Shown here one piece after another: positions 1-13,008 of a stretch of DNA of 64,000 bases (positions within the stretch are counted from its first letter, which is position 1; each line of letters starts with the position of its first letter). A program made the position numbers and the translations under genes. The DNA is taken from the NCBI GenBank assembly GCA_951394405.1, contig OX596337.1:4030001-4094000 (forward strand), given 5' to 3'. This stretch comes from Coprinellus micaceus (taxonomy: Eukaryota; Basidiomycota; Agaricomycetes; Agaricales; Psathyrellaceae). The notes under the pieces were generated by a model, which saw only the letters and a list, made by a program, of their open reading frames with translations, searched no databases and was not told the DNA's origin.

Positions 1-593
1 CTGTTGACAACCACGAAACTCAAGAAGGGTGCCGGGTGGTGCTCGGGTGACGTCCAAATATGTTGTACAGCAAAGAGTGGATGCACACCTCAAAATCCTA
101 GCCACCCTTCAGCCAGTCCTGAGCACCATCCACTCAACATGTCGCCACTGGTGCTCGTCTTGGGGATGCTGTTGGCTTTTGGTTGAACCTTCAGTCGACA
201 TGTAGTACCAATCGAGCGAGGACTTGAGGGGGAACAAAGTGCCCAAACGGCCTTGATATGCTCTCCAAGGGAGAGGGTTCCCCTGGCGGCGTCGTCCGAC
301 CTTTTGGTGAAGAGGCAGGTCAATTACGACACCGTTCAGCACGAACTGGACAGAATTGGCCCCGCACCCACAGTTGTCCACAGTGGGCTTAGTCATCAAA
401 TCAGCTCAACGTCGTCCACGACGTCGACGACCGCGACGTTTGACGACGACAGCGACGCAAAGCAACACAAGGCGTAAGCCTTCCCGCTACTGCATACTTT
501 CCTCACCGTCCCCAGCGACGGCGACCCTTGAAACCTTCATCCAGATCGGGAACGGACGCGTTGACCACGACGATCGCCCCCTCATAGTGCGAT
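1..593. other. Left-edge region without a supported gene
   Basis: I find no convincing coding exon here. Short frames exist on both strands but none continues with splice sites, a recognisable domain or steady codon bias. The right part is probably the promoter and 5' untranslated region of the large Ras-GAP gene that starts at 594. A hydrophobin-like fragment near the left edge was considered and rejected (see the rejected list). Confidence 0.5.
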
Positions 594-3500
594 ATGCCCA
601 TTCGACGACCCTCAGCGTCTGCGGGACAGTCCAACAACTTCTTCGGGGCCACCTCCAACAGGGTGCATAAGAGCTCTGACTCGCACCACGCTTTTCCAGC
701 CCCAGGCCCGCCCGCGTCCAACATCGGCCATGGCCAGCCATCGTCGCTCTCCCTGGGAAATGCGGGCAGCCCTCAGCAAAAGGTGGTGCATGTGTTGGTG
801 CAGAGGTTAAAGGGAAAGGTGAGCAGCATGGCTGAAAATAAATTCATGGTCTTGACACTTCGCAGCTCCCATGCAATTCTGGCCTACCTCTCGAGAAACT
901 CGAGTCGGATCCCCTCACGCAGCAAGCCATCGAGACATTGGTCGAGCTCTCTCATGACTCGCTGGACATCATCGCCTGGGCTCTGAGCGAGCTGGCCGAT
1001 CGACTGGCAAAGGTGCGTCGTCCAACTCTTCACTTCAGCCTCCATTCACTCCTCAGCAGCCTCCAAACGATGCTAGCCCTCCCGGCCCCCTTACCATCGA
1101 GACCCTCCAATCCCAGCTCTTCGTGCTCAAAGTCCTCTCTATGACCATGGCTTCGCGTTGGAATGCCAACCAGCGATCGACTTCCCGCACGAGCGATCAC
1201 ACAGCCGACTCCCCAAGGCGGCCTGCGCCCTCGTTCTACGAACCCGCCCCTCTCGACGAGGCGTGTGCAAAGTACGTCCTCAGCGTGATGGTACTGTATC
1301 TGCGCCAGACGACCAGCTATGAAGTCCCCCTGATGCTCCCGACGGCCTCGACGGATCTCTCGTTCCGTGATTTCGAGCTGCACGATACCATGAACCTCTA
1401 CGACGAATCCGCTGAGACGCATACAATCCGTTCGCACGCGTCGACCTCGTCTCTGAGGTCTATGGAGCCTAGCATTCGTCCCCCATCATCCAGCAGGACG
1501 TATGAGAAGACCCATCTCTCCTTCGTGAGGAACCCAGGAGCCGTGAGCAATCTCATCGCCAAATACACAGGCCGCATTATCTTCCATATATCCGCAACCA
1601 ACTGGGCCGTTGTACACAACAGACTGCGACAGAGAATCCGACACCTGGGGAGCCAACCAGATGAAAGCCCGACCGATACCGTAGATTTGCAACTTATGGC
1701 TCACTGTGTCCTCGACCGACAGCGCCTCGTCATGTTATTGAACGGTACGGTCTACCCCTAATCCATTCCCACAGTGACTCTAATACCCCCTCGACAGACC
1801 TCTCATCGCTGCTAATCAACATGGGAAAGGAAGCGCAAGTCGCCATTGCCATTTCCCTCAGAACCGCAGTGTGGAACTGGATCGACCGTTTCCCTCAAGA
1901 GTTCAACGAATCAATACGAACACGAGGGCGAACCGAAGGTGCACCTGAACGAGTATTCGATCTACTTTTCTCGATGGCGACGGCGGGCCATGAGCGGATA
2001 TTCTGGCCGTGTTTGACGATTCTGAGTTGTATCACGTACGAGCGAATATCAGCCGAATTCCAAGGATCGCCGCAGTATGGTGGGGCGCCGAAACGGAAGG
2101 TAAGGATCGGACGCATACAGTTTTTCATGATGATTTTGACGCCCTCGTTAGGAACAGCGATTCGGTCAAGAGCTCTTGAAACATATCCGGGGCACTTCGA
2201 AGATTTCGGAGATCGCTTTGGCTTGTGGTGTCGATATGTGCCGCGTCGCCGCACGGGTTAACCCTGGGGACGACGTTCCCTTGAACACAGTCGCTTCAGA
2301 TATGGCTCATGAGATCAAGGTTCGTCTTCAAAGTCATCCTCATAATACCCAGATACCGACGAAACGTTCAGACGACGATGCGGAATGGTAGGAAAGCCTT
2401 CTGGGACTCCATAGACGAGATCGATGTTGCTCTCTACGCCGATGCCCTGTGCGGGGTCTTCCGGTTCTCGCTAGAGGAAGACTCCATCCCGCTGTTCTTG
2501 GAATGTGTGGAGCCTGAACGATCCGATGCTGTTAAAACCTGCGTCGTCCGCGCTTCACTTACTTTGTCGCAAGAGGTATGCTATATGCACGAGTCAGGTT
2601 GGGCAACAACTTACAATCGCATTTTCAGGCCTCCCACGTACCAATACGCCGGTCGCTTGATCGTCTACACGAGACTGTGGGGCGACGATGCCAAGGCATC
2701 CTCAAGAGCTGCGCATCCAGGCGCCCCGAAGTCGACTCATATAACAACCCCAAACGCGCGTCGACGCGGCCCAGAGGTAAGCGCACCTCTCATGCCCCAG
2801 ATCCCCTCCATGATCGCGATATCCTTGTCCTGTCGATCTTATCTCTCTGGCGCTCGAGCCCTGGGTTCACGATGCGGGGTATGATTGGGGAAGAGATGGG
2901 GAATTGGTTCTCGATTACGTCCAAGATCTGGGACTCGAACTTGGATATTTGTGTCAAGGTCTCGACGGCGTGTTGTTTGTCGAGGATGACGGAGTTGGCG
3001 TTTATGGCGGGTCCTGATGAGAAGGCGAGCCAGTTGGCGATTGCGTGTTTGCAGCTTGCATTGTGAGTTTCCTTGCCTCCTCTTCTCTTCCGTAGGTATC
3101 GAGAATCTGACACTTTTTCGATAGGCCGAAGACACTCCTCAGCGTGGCCTCCTGCCTGCTAAACGAACGGGTCGAGTTGGAAGCTCAACAGCTCTATACC
3201 TCCTTATCACACCAGATCGTCGACCTCTACAGTAAGAAGATCAACCTGGATCACGTCAGGCGGATACAGCTCGATGAGTCTCGTGTCCCGGCCTTGACCC
3301 TCGCTGAGATCGGGTTCATGGTTACCCTCCCCACGGCAAACGTCGACATCTCTCACCTCGCCGCGAAGGGCCTCCGGCTGATTGCTCTGATTGAGCGCCA
3401 GCCCGACGTCCCTGTTAGTGACCTCCTGGGCGAGGAGGAGCTGTCCAAGAGGAACTTCATCTACGAGCAGTTGGGCGACCCCAGAGTTGTTCTGGTTGGT

Positions 3501-6500
3501 GCGTGTACCGCGTTGACTCTAGCTTTTTGGCCGAAGTTGACAGTGATGCGTAGGTCGTGTCGGACACCAGAAACGTATCCGGAAGTTGATTCGATTAATC
3601 TCCTACACCTCTCCCGTCCACCCTGCGGTGTGGACGGAATGCTACGCGAGATGGAAAGTCATCTCCCATCAAGCGTATGAGGTGTTGAATGAGAGTTCGC
3701 ACGAGGGATCCGAGGCACACCACATTGTATACAAGCAGCAACAAGTGCGCTTTTCTGTTTCACCTGCCTCCTTCCTTCTTCCCACCTAACGCCTCTCAGG
3801 AGCTCCGCGCGCAATGGCAAAACCTGACTCTCTACCTCGCGACACTCTGCGGTGCATGTGCCTGGGACGCCCAAGAGTCGATGTCTCTCCTCAAGACCGT
3901 GCCGAAGGAGCTTCTACCCGATAAGATGCGCGTTCCGTCGAACGTGCCCGCCCATGCGGAGCAGTTTGTGAGTAGCTTGATTGAGCTGCTCGTCCATGAG
4001 GAGTCCTCGATTAGGGATACGGCCAGGGAGGCGCTTGGGTTGGAGCTGAGTCCGAGGTTCTATGCGAAGTTGATTCGGAATATGGATGAGTGCGTTATTT
4101 TCATGATTTGCCTCAGACTCATGCTCTAATGCTCGTGGGGATGGGTAGGCAGCTTAGAGTCCTATTGGCCAAACTCGCGACAAAGGAGGTGACGGACTCC
4201 GTGTTACTGTTCCTCGACCAGGTATGCATTTCGCCAAGTTTTAATAAGCGATTATTCCTAATCTCACCTTCGCTTTAGTTCATCGCTGTCCTCCGCCTCC
4301 TCGCCGAGGACAAACACACGCCTACAGAAGATGTCATGAGCATCGACGTCACCTCTCTCATGCAACAAATCGCCGAAATGATCGACAAGTTCAACCAACC
4401 GGCCGTGAACAGAGTCAAGATCAAGTTCTGCGGACTGTGCAAAGCCATCTGCGACCGTCCTGACGTCCTCACCCTACGAAAAGACGACTCTGCGCGGAAC
4501 CTAATCCTCGACCTTGTGATGAAGTGGCTGTCGCCTAGCTCGGTGTATGCCGCGTTGGGAGGCAATGGGTTGGTGTCGGACTACTTAGACTCCAGTGTCG
4601 CCGAGTTGAACATGGCGTGTTTGAGGACGGTGGTGAGGTTGCTGGATAGGTTGCAGTTGAGGCTGCCAGATGTGGCGGGGGCGAAGCCGGAGACGACAGA
4701 TGCGGAGAGTGCGCTAGTCATGTCTGGTGTATTCAAGAGGTATTCGGATCAATTGTTAAGGTGCTTGGACGACTGTCTGGAGACATCAGTAGGTCCCCTT
4801 CCCGCCCCACCGTGTTCATTGGTTAACCTTCCATTATCAGATGTCCGACAGCACCTCTGAGCTCGGCTCGGTTCACAAGGTATGCCATCCGCATATTAGA
4901 TTATGGATTGCTTACAGAGGCTACCGTCGCCCTCATAGCGTATGCGCATCTCCCAGAAGGAGGCCGAGTTACGGGAGCTCGTGATTACTGGCCTAACACA
5001 CTTGGTCAGCTCGAACAGCGAGAGCGGCTTCAAGCAGTGCTTGCACCTCGCCTACGACCCTGATTCACGCAAGCGAACGATCTTCGCCCACGTATTTGCT
5101 CGCGTCATTGGAGAGGGAACGTCATTCGACATACCGGAGAAGCCGCCGATTCTCAACAGGCGCGCTCGCTTTGCCGATGTGAGTTTCCGGGTCCATTCCG
5201 GTCGACAACATGCTAATATCTCGTTTAGCTGCTACTTGGTTCAGATGTACGACTTGCCCTCCGCTTTTCTCCGCTCATTAGTGACCCTTTTCTTTTTAGA
5301 TGGTCCTCGCGATGACCATGTGTGAGATTTGTCCTCCTTCGGAAGTTGACACCATCATCCCGGTTCTCTTGAGTATCTTCGAAACGCGGGAGTCGATGCT
5401 CGCTCTCCTTAAGCTTATGATCGAGCGAGAGGTCGCCCAAACCGGTTCGGCCTTTCTCTTTGCCTGGTATGACGGTTGCTTATCGTTCTCAACGCCGTGA
5501 CAGAAAACGAGACCAGCCTCTTCCGAAGCAACTCGACCTGTACACGACTCCTGTCCGCCTACGCTCGAAACACCGGCTACAACTACCTCAGAACTCTTGT
5601 GTCCGCCCTAATTGAGAGCCTCAAGTGCGGTCCGAGCGGGATCGAGTTCGAGCTCGATCCATATAGAGCTGGGAAGCCGAACCTTGAAGAGAATGTGAGG
5701 AACGTTGATTTCGCCGTCAAGACGTTCATCGACTTCATGGCGGACTCCACCAAATTCGTTCCTCCGTACGTTTTCTTTCGATCTTCATGTGTGGCTTGTT
5801 CCTAACAACAGTATATTTCGACAGGATGCTTCGCGAAATCTGTGTTCATATTGGCAAAACCGTGTACGCTACATTTTCCTTGCCGAGGTATGTCTATTGA
5901 CCGCCTTTACAGGCAAGAGATTTGGCCAGGGTCCGAAATTACAGCTTTAGGCGCCTTCATCTTTATTCGGTAGGATCCCTTTGACACACTGTTAGACCTA
6001 CTGCTTACTACGCCTCCTAGCTTCATCTCTCCGGCGGTCGTCTCACCAGAGAGCATCGACCTCGTCCTGCCCAAGGAGGACGAGATCAATTTGCGGAGGG
6101 GGTTAATGAATGTCGGAAAGGCCGTCCAAAGTCTCGCGAACTACATCATCTTTGGCGGTGCCGAAATTGCTACCAGCGCCGAGAACGACTATGTGGAACG
6201 GAACGCGGACACCTTGGTTCGATTCTTAGACATGCTTCAGGTGTGTTAGATTCTCCTTCCCATATTTCTCTCACTAACATCGCGCCTTCAGCGTCCCCTA
6301 ATGAAGCCTGTGTCACCATCCGAAAAGAACAACCACACGGTCTCGGACGACACGGATATCATCGTTCTTCACAGGTTCTTCGACAAGCACGCAGACAAGA
6401 TCGGGAAGGAGCTGCTCAGTCTGTCGAAGCCGTCCTCAGACGGGGACGTCACGGCTATCAACGGAAAGCGTGCTTGGGATGGCCTCTGTGCACTCCTTGT

Positions 6501-9500
6501 AGACTTGGGGCAACCTCCTGAAGTTCCACGACCGTCAACTGCCCCGTCTGAGATGCACCTGCCATATATCCATCTCATGGAAGAATCCGCCGGGCGCGAT
6601 CTATCGAGAGTCCAAAATCTTCTGGTCGAAGTTGAAGTCCCTCTAGTACGTGAAGCCGTAAAGGTAATTCCTTCAAAGCTAACAAAGCGACTCTAGAACC
6701 AACCCGCCCTTTTCGTCTTCAATTTCTCTCAGCTCGATGTTGAAGACTTCGAGATCAAGGACCTGTTGTATCACATCTTCACGGTATGTCGTGGGTTCTT
6801 CTGGACACGGACCCCTGGCCTTCTCATAATTCCTCTCAGATGGTGCAGCCAGACAAGCAAACGAAACGCCAGTTCGACGTTGTCATTGACTGCACAGGCT
6901 TTTCCTCTAAGTCGGAGTTGCCGTTCCAGTACCTGAAGTTCTGTGCGGAAGTGTTACCGGCTGATATCCGCTCACGGTTCAGAGTGGCACACATCCTTAA
7001 CCCCAATCAACTGATGCACAAGTATCTTCGCCGGTTGTTCAACGTGTCTGCAGGTTGGTCCTGGCCAACCCCTTTGCTCGACAACGACTGACGATTCTCA
7101 GGAGTGGCGTATTGCAACGAGCTCAAGTCCTACGTCTCCGTCCACGGCCTATTGGAGAATGTCCACCCGAACGTTGCCCGCCACCTGTCGCATCCCAGTG
7201 AGTGATCTGGATTGTAGTTGTTGTCGCCGTGCTGATGAGCCTCTTAGTCGAAACCGAACGGGGCCCTGCAGACTTCTTCAAGGAGGTCAACTATGTCCGC
7301 GATGGAGCCAGCATTCCAGTCGAAGTGGCAATCTCTGCTACGCACCTCCGCATCACCACGGTCAGTACACTTGAATGCAGCAGGCGGGCCTTTGATGCTG
7401 AGGTCAAACCTAGACGAAGACTTTCAATATCTCGATGACGTTCCCTTGCAGATGGGTTGAGATCATTCCCTTGTCAGAAGTCAAGGATGCATACAACACC
7501 CTCACTGAAGCCCAAACCCCGGAGTTCGTGATCCGAAGGAGGCAGCTCTGTCTGACCTTCTCCTCAGGCAATCGAGATGCCGTTGTCAAAGTAGGTTTTC
7601 TTCCAGATCTACTTCACGAGCCCGTTTAACACCCCCTTGCTATCTTCAGCACCTGCGCGCTGTCAAAGCGAAACTGAAGGATGTTCAAGCCCCGCTATCC
7701 GAACGATTCTCGAGGTTTTCCAACATCCCAGCAACCCTTCTTCACATCGGCTTCCTCAGCGTCGATCCTGTTGACGAAGAACTACGTAGTGCAGCCTACG
7801 ATCTCCTCGGAGCGGTTTGCACGTATCTTAAGTACGAGAAAACGCCTATAGTCGCACGTAAAGGTACGATATCACAGCTTACACCCGATGGCCTATGGTC
7901 ACTTACAAGTCGGTGCCAGCTGGTTTCATTCCGGGAGACCCTTTCGCATTCGTTATCCAATTGAGCGAGCAGCTCGCCGAGTTTGCACCACAGCTGACAT
8001 TAGATTTCATTCACGAAATATGCGCCGCGATGACCACGATGGATAAATCCGCTGTCGCCCAGCGCATCAGCTGTCTGCATTACCTCAGTCCCTGGATACG
8101 CAACCTTTCCCAGTTCGCTAATCCAACATCCACACTCTACGACAAGTCCGGCACCCGACTGAGAGACTGCGTTCGCACTCTTGCTGACCTATCCCTGTCC
8201 TTCCCCGAGGCGAGTATTGGTTTATATCAGTCTTGGTTTGCCTCCTAATCGTACATTTCTAGATCATCTCTACCTTGCAAAAGTGCGTCTGGAGCGAGAT
8301 CGCCAAACTCGACAGTTTCGCCGTAGACATCATCTTCGACGAGCTCGTACGCGCTGCATCTGACGGTGGCGGCATCGGCACTCGGAGGTGTGAGATGATT
8401 CGCCAAGTGGTTGCCTCCCTATCATCGATTCACGTTCGCAGTCGTATGTACTCGAAACTCCGCAAGGTATGAGGCTTGCATATACTTGCTTGTCCCAAGC
8501 TGATCATCCACAAGGCACTGAACAAGATGCCTGGAAGAGGGGGGCTGTTTAACAGCAACCTCACTGATCATCCAGCTTGGAACGAGATCTCGACCCTTAT
8601 TCGCCTCGCCTCCGCCTTGGGTTCGTACAACAAGCAGCCGGGTCCAACGCAACTATTTGTGCCTGAGGTCATGCACCTAGTCTCCCTCTTGGTCGCCGAT
8701 GGAGCAACACTTGTCAGAAAATCTGTGTACGGGATCATCATGAATTTGCTCCAGGGGCTATACATCTCCCGCACCGACGACATCCCTGGTGCCGAGCTCC
8801 TCCAGCTGATTGACGATTGCTCAACTGCTGGCATCTTGAAGCTGTTTGGGTTGGTGCGGGAAACCCCAACCAGCGAGTACACGATCTATGAGGCAGTGAA
8901 TGACAAGGAACGACTGGACAATCTCCAAGACTTCATGCAGCTTCTCCTTCGGATAATTGACACTGCTTCTGGCTCAAGAGGTACGTCCTCCTTTGGCTTA
9001 GTTTCCCTAGCATTTCCTAACTTCGTTGCTGTCAGGATTGCTGAATATTTGGCGGGCACGATGGCTAAGCCTTGTCACGGCCACCGCTTTCCAAGTTTCC
9101 CCCGTTGTCCAGACCCGATCATTCGTCGCGCTTGGTGGGCTCGCGACCTCAGACATTGACGAGGATTTTATGTACCAAATTCTCGCGGCGATGAGCAAAG
9201 CATGCGATAGCTTCCACGACAACTCCTCCATCACTGTTGTCAGCATGCTGCGCTGCGTGTGCAAACTCATGCCAGCTCTGAACGACCATAGGCGATATGT
9301 CCCTGCGTTCTTTTGGCTAGGAGTGGCTTTACTAGAACACGGCCACCCCGCGTTCTTCGCCGAGGCATCTTCTCTCATCCGAGTCAGTTTGGAGACGATG
9401 GAGAAGAAAGGCCTTTTCCGAAACCGGCCTGTCTCAACGGTCCTCCTCGAAGCACGACAACCGTTCGAAGAAGCGACCTTGCAAATGGACGACATGCTGG

Positions 9501-10404
9501 GCATCTCCTTCGACACGGAGTTCTCCGTCTCCCTAGCACACGTCCTTTTCAAGGGCATCCGGCACTCGATCCTGAAAGAGTCGGCAGAAGACGTCTTGCG
9601 AACTCTCCTCCGGGTAAGCGTGAAATCACACCACCAAATGCACGGGGAGGCAGCGGCCAACGGCATCCATTCCGTACTTCCTGTCGACTCACTGGGCTAC
9701 TTTCTTGCCCTTCTCCCCGTCTCCTCTTCTACGACTTCGTACCAGCGCTTGCTCAAGGAATCTGCGATCGAGGATGCGTGGCATGCCGAGGCAGGCCTCC
9801 CCGATTTGGACAGGGACGGAGGTTGCGCACCAAAGGTCACGCCAGTTTTCCTTGGAATCAACGATTTCAATACGGCCCTCATGGTTGCGACTCTCATCGG
9901 CACCATGCTCGGAAGTGCCCAAGGTGACGACGCAGAGACCGAGATGCTTTATGGCTTACTGGCTGAGCTGGCTCTCTCATTCCCCGATGTCATCTCCCTA
10001 GTGTAAGCATCATCTAATTGAATTGCTCACAGCCCAAACTAACGCGTTTATACAGGTATGAAAGCGTTCGGGAGCGGATCCGGGATACATTCGCCAGCTC
10101 TTCGAACGCTACCATTATCCGCTCCGTCTCCACAATTCTCCGGGTCCACGTCTCCTTACAGCAAGAATCCCAGCAGCAGCAGCAGCAGCAGAATAAACCT
10201 CGTGGGTCTTCTCAATCCACTCTCAACGACCGTATCGAGGAGAAGACCTCTGCAAGTTCCGAACACATGTCAGCTCTTGACGAACTCTACATGAAAGGTC
10301 TCACTTTCCGCCTGAACTTCGTAACGTTCGCCTCAATGCAACGCGACGAATACCGCCATCACATCGTCGAGCACATGAAAACTCTGATCAACCTCATTTC
10401 GTAG
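594..10404 (+). CDS. IRA1: Neurofibromin/IRA-type Ras GTPase-activating protein
   Basis: This very large multi-exon gene encodes a negative regulator of Ras that stimulates GTP hydrolysis and so damps cAMP/PKA signalling. The chosen ATG at 594 opens an exon leading into KLPCNSGLPLEKLES. Clean joins follow (exon ends at 818, 1012 and 1744; acceptors at 866, about 1060 and 1798). The N-terminal half is helical, HEAT-like sequence. The RasGAP domain lies at about 5500-6240: the arginine finger is in LFRSNS (near 5520) and the conserved FIRFISPAVVSP spans an intron near 5975-6030. A Sec14/CRAL-TRIO-like module (about 6700-7200) and a PH-like module (about 7250-7600) follow, the arrangement known from neurofibromin. 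The C-terminal armadillo-like half ends LINLIS-stop at 10404. I estimate about 2,700 residues, normal for the family. All key RasGAP residues I can see are present. Family assignment is certain; exact exon borders are not. Confidence 0.93.
10171..10191 (+). repeat. CAG x7 polyglutamine microsatellite in the IRA gene
   Basis: Seven perfect CAG units encode a glutamine run in the last exon of the Ras-GAP gene, in a poorly conserved serine/glutamine-rich linker. Length polymorphism between strains would be expected. Confidence 0.9.
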
Positions 10405-10702
10405 ACGCTCCTTTCCTTCGGGTATTCAAGTTGTTGTGGCCAATTTGGCCGTTTCTTTATTTTCTGGCCACTGTAATTTTATGCACATCTTTATGCGAGG
10501 ATATACCCAGGTAGACATCCAACATCTCATCTCCAATCTTCCGCAATACCGTCGTTCTATTGCCTAATGTTCCCAACCATTTGTATCTGTAGAATCGTAA
10601 TTCGTTTCCTTCGCGAGTGAATGGTATGACCGAGTGCTGAGCACTGAACTAGGAGATCTATTAGGGAGCGTTCTACATGACAACAACAGAGAGCCGTGCA
10701 GG

Positions 10703-12563
10703 CTAGGTCCACGCCTCTTTGCTCCTCTGATCATCGGGGTCGAAGTGCCAGTGTTTCTCAACCCGGTCCATGAGTCCGTCGTCCCAGTGCGTCAAGCCTT
10801 CCCCAGTTATCTGGGGGCGGAACTTAATACCAAAGTACACACCCTCGACGGTCGAATCAAGAAGGCCCGCAAACGGTTTCAACGCATTCCTTACTCCCTG
10901 GAGGATTCGATCCCGAAACTCCTTCGACCTGACCTCGTCCAGACGGAAGGTGAAATGGTCCAGTTTTGCTCCCCCAGTCGAACGTGACGCCAACACGTCG
11001 GCGACGGCACCGTACGGAAATCTGGTAACGTTCCAGTCTGATGGTATCCCGAGCATTTGTAGTAGCCCTCCTTCACACATCAGAGCGTTGCAGTGTATTG
11101 TTAGCTTCTTCAAGCGCTGGAGCCGAGGTCTCTGGGGATCGTAAATCATGGCCCGGAAGCTCGATAGGTCCTCCAGATCGGCGACAAAATGGGCGTAGAG
11201 TTCGATGAGATTGGGAGAGGCGTCGAGGATAAGGGTAAGCGATGATGGATGTTGAGAAATGTCTGCGGAACCATCGATCTCCAGGTGAGTGACGGTGGAG
11301 AGGAATCGGAGGTTCTCGGATAGCCATTCCCAACGATGGCAGCCGACCATAACCCGTATTTTCGTCAACATTGGCAAGTTGATCTTCGCAAAATCCACAA
11401 CCGCGAACGGGTTGACTCCGAGAAACGATAGCGTATGAAGGTACGCCAACGTCGATTGAGTGGTGCGCCTGATAACACCTCTGCCTCCCGACCCCCAACG
11501 CTCGGATTCACAGTATTCGAAGCACGCCTCCTGTAGAAGGGGACAAAGCACTAAGACTGATGGGGTAAGCTCTGGGTGCAGGTCACCACCGAGAAAGAGG
11601 TGGGTGAGGCCGGACCACTGAACGTGGGGAGGTATGACACTCATGATGCTCGGAACGCGGGCGACAAAGTGGGTGAGGTTTGGAAACTTGACCCCCTCCT
11701 CACTACTGCCATACCAAGTGCATTCGAGAACAAGCGACTTGACGGAAGGGAGGCAGGGAATGCGGGAGACATATGGCGCGAATGCAAATGCATCCAAGTG
11801 TAATCGCTGCAGGGTGGATGTTGGTGCCTTGCCGAGAAGCGGCGATAGGCCATCCGTCTCCTCAGCTCGTACGGATTTACGCCGATTCCCCAGGTAGCTT
11901 GACTCCACAATTGTCAGAGACCATGGAGTGGGGCGGTGCCTTGCAATACGACCCAGCCTGGTGAGGATGTTGGGAAGGTGCTGGGTCTTCATCACTGGCT
12001 TCCAAAGCCCCTCGGCCTGCTTTTCCCTCGCTGTGCAAAGCGTCACATCCAGCCATGGGGGAGCAATGGACAATAGCATCGCCCTCCAAGGTCGGGAAAC
12101 CAAAGAAAGGACCTCAGGGCTACAAGTCGGAGATGATGGGTGTGTCTTCCTTGGGTCTGGAAGGCCGGTGCTTCCGTTGCCACGCGTGAAGCAATGGGTA
12201 AAGACTTCCGCCCACAGCTCGACTGGGAGCCGACGCCACGGGGCGAGAAGACTTCTGTATGCATTCGTTTGGTGCCCCAACAACTCTTTATCACGTCGCA
12301 GGTCCCCTCGAATGAACCAGTCTCGGGGAAGGGACAGGTTGCGAAGCTGCTCGTCGATTATGAGGGCTTGGTTTTGTAGCCGAGCGATTTCGGTCCGTAC
12401 ACCTTGACGTTCAGCTTCAGAGATAGTGGCGACCGATCCAATGAGGTCCTGGATGTGCTTTGGGAGCTTCAGCTATTCAAACGGAGGTCAGTATTCGATC
12501 GTGCAAAAGCGCCACGTGGGGTGTCCTATATACCTGGGCGAGGCGTGGTGATGTATCGTGCAT
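10703..12563 (-). CDS. F-box domain protein with LRR-like C-terminus
   Basis: Probable substrate receptor of an SCF ubiquitin ligase, from the large F-box family of mushrooms. The F-box is seen as PWRRLPVELWAEVF, followed by the typical LSLVSRPWRAMLLS segment. The rest resembles divergent leucine-rich repeats. A short coiled-coil stretch precedes the F-box. I place the start in a small first exon (12563-12534, MHDTSPRLAQ) joined in phase to the long exon starting at 12472. An upstream open stretch in the same frame (12860-12594) is cut off by a TGA, so the ATG at 12563 is preferred; an ATG inside the long exon (12283) is an alternative. The target is unknown. It converges on the Ras-GAP gene and diverges from the P450 gene. 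Confidence 0.8.
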
Positions 12564-13008
12564 GTCTAATACAATCTGGATATCCTCGTAGCCTCACAAT
12601 TGACTGATATTCCCGGAATTTGACGCGTCCAGGGAGGAACTGGTGGTGGACGGGGTTGAAACCGCAGCGCGTTCATTGGCCAAGTTTAAGCGCCCAGTGT
12701 TATGGGGTGTTTGGCGCTGACTCAGCTGTCCCCTGAGGCGCGCGAGGTTGCCATTGAACCCGTGCGTCGTGGCTGGACGGTAGGTGGAGGGACACTCGGA
12801 CATGGTGTGTGCCCGCTCTATAGTCTCGATCTGAAACAAGAGATTCAGGGCATCATGCACTCTTGGTGCATCTTGCCGTAACCGATTAATCTCTATTCAG
12901 TCGACGCATGCAACTCCGTTGGTGAGAAGCTTATATATAACGAGAATCACAAGATGCGGAGGTCATTTCCACTCTTCCACTCTTCTCACTGTCCACGCCC
13001 GCTTCAGT
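12564..13008. other. Divergent promoter region between the F-box gene and the P450
   Basis: This 445-bp spacer serves the F-box gene (minus) and the P450 (plus). It contains an 88-codon open frame on the minus strand (12594-12860), in frame with the F-box gene but separated by a TGA. I read it as 5' leader rather than coding. Confidence 0.5.
12932..12940 (+). promoter_or_regulatory. TATA box of the P450 gene
   Basis: TATATATAA lies about 70 bp upstream of the ATG at 13009, a suitable position for a fungal core promoter. It is the clearest TATA element I noticed in the window. Confidence 0.5.

Noticed and set aside
4..370. Hydrophobin-like fragment at the left edge (CSGDVQICC, then SPLVLVLGMLLAFG and a distant ICSP)
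   Set aside because: The first three cysteines fit a class I hydrophobin start, but a stop follows, the later cysteine pair and last cysteine are missing, and no intron joins the parts. It could be a relic, but the evidence is too thin.
12594..12860. Extra N-terminal exon of the first F-box gene
   Set aside because: It is in frame but ended by TGA before the first supported exon, with no splice pair to bypass the stop that I trust.
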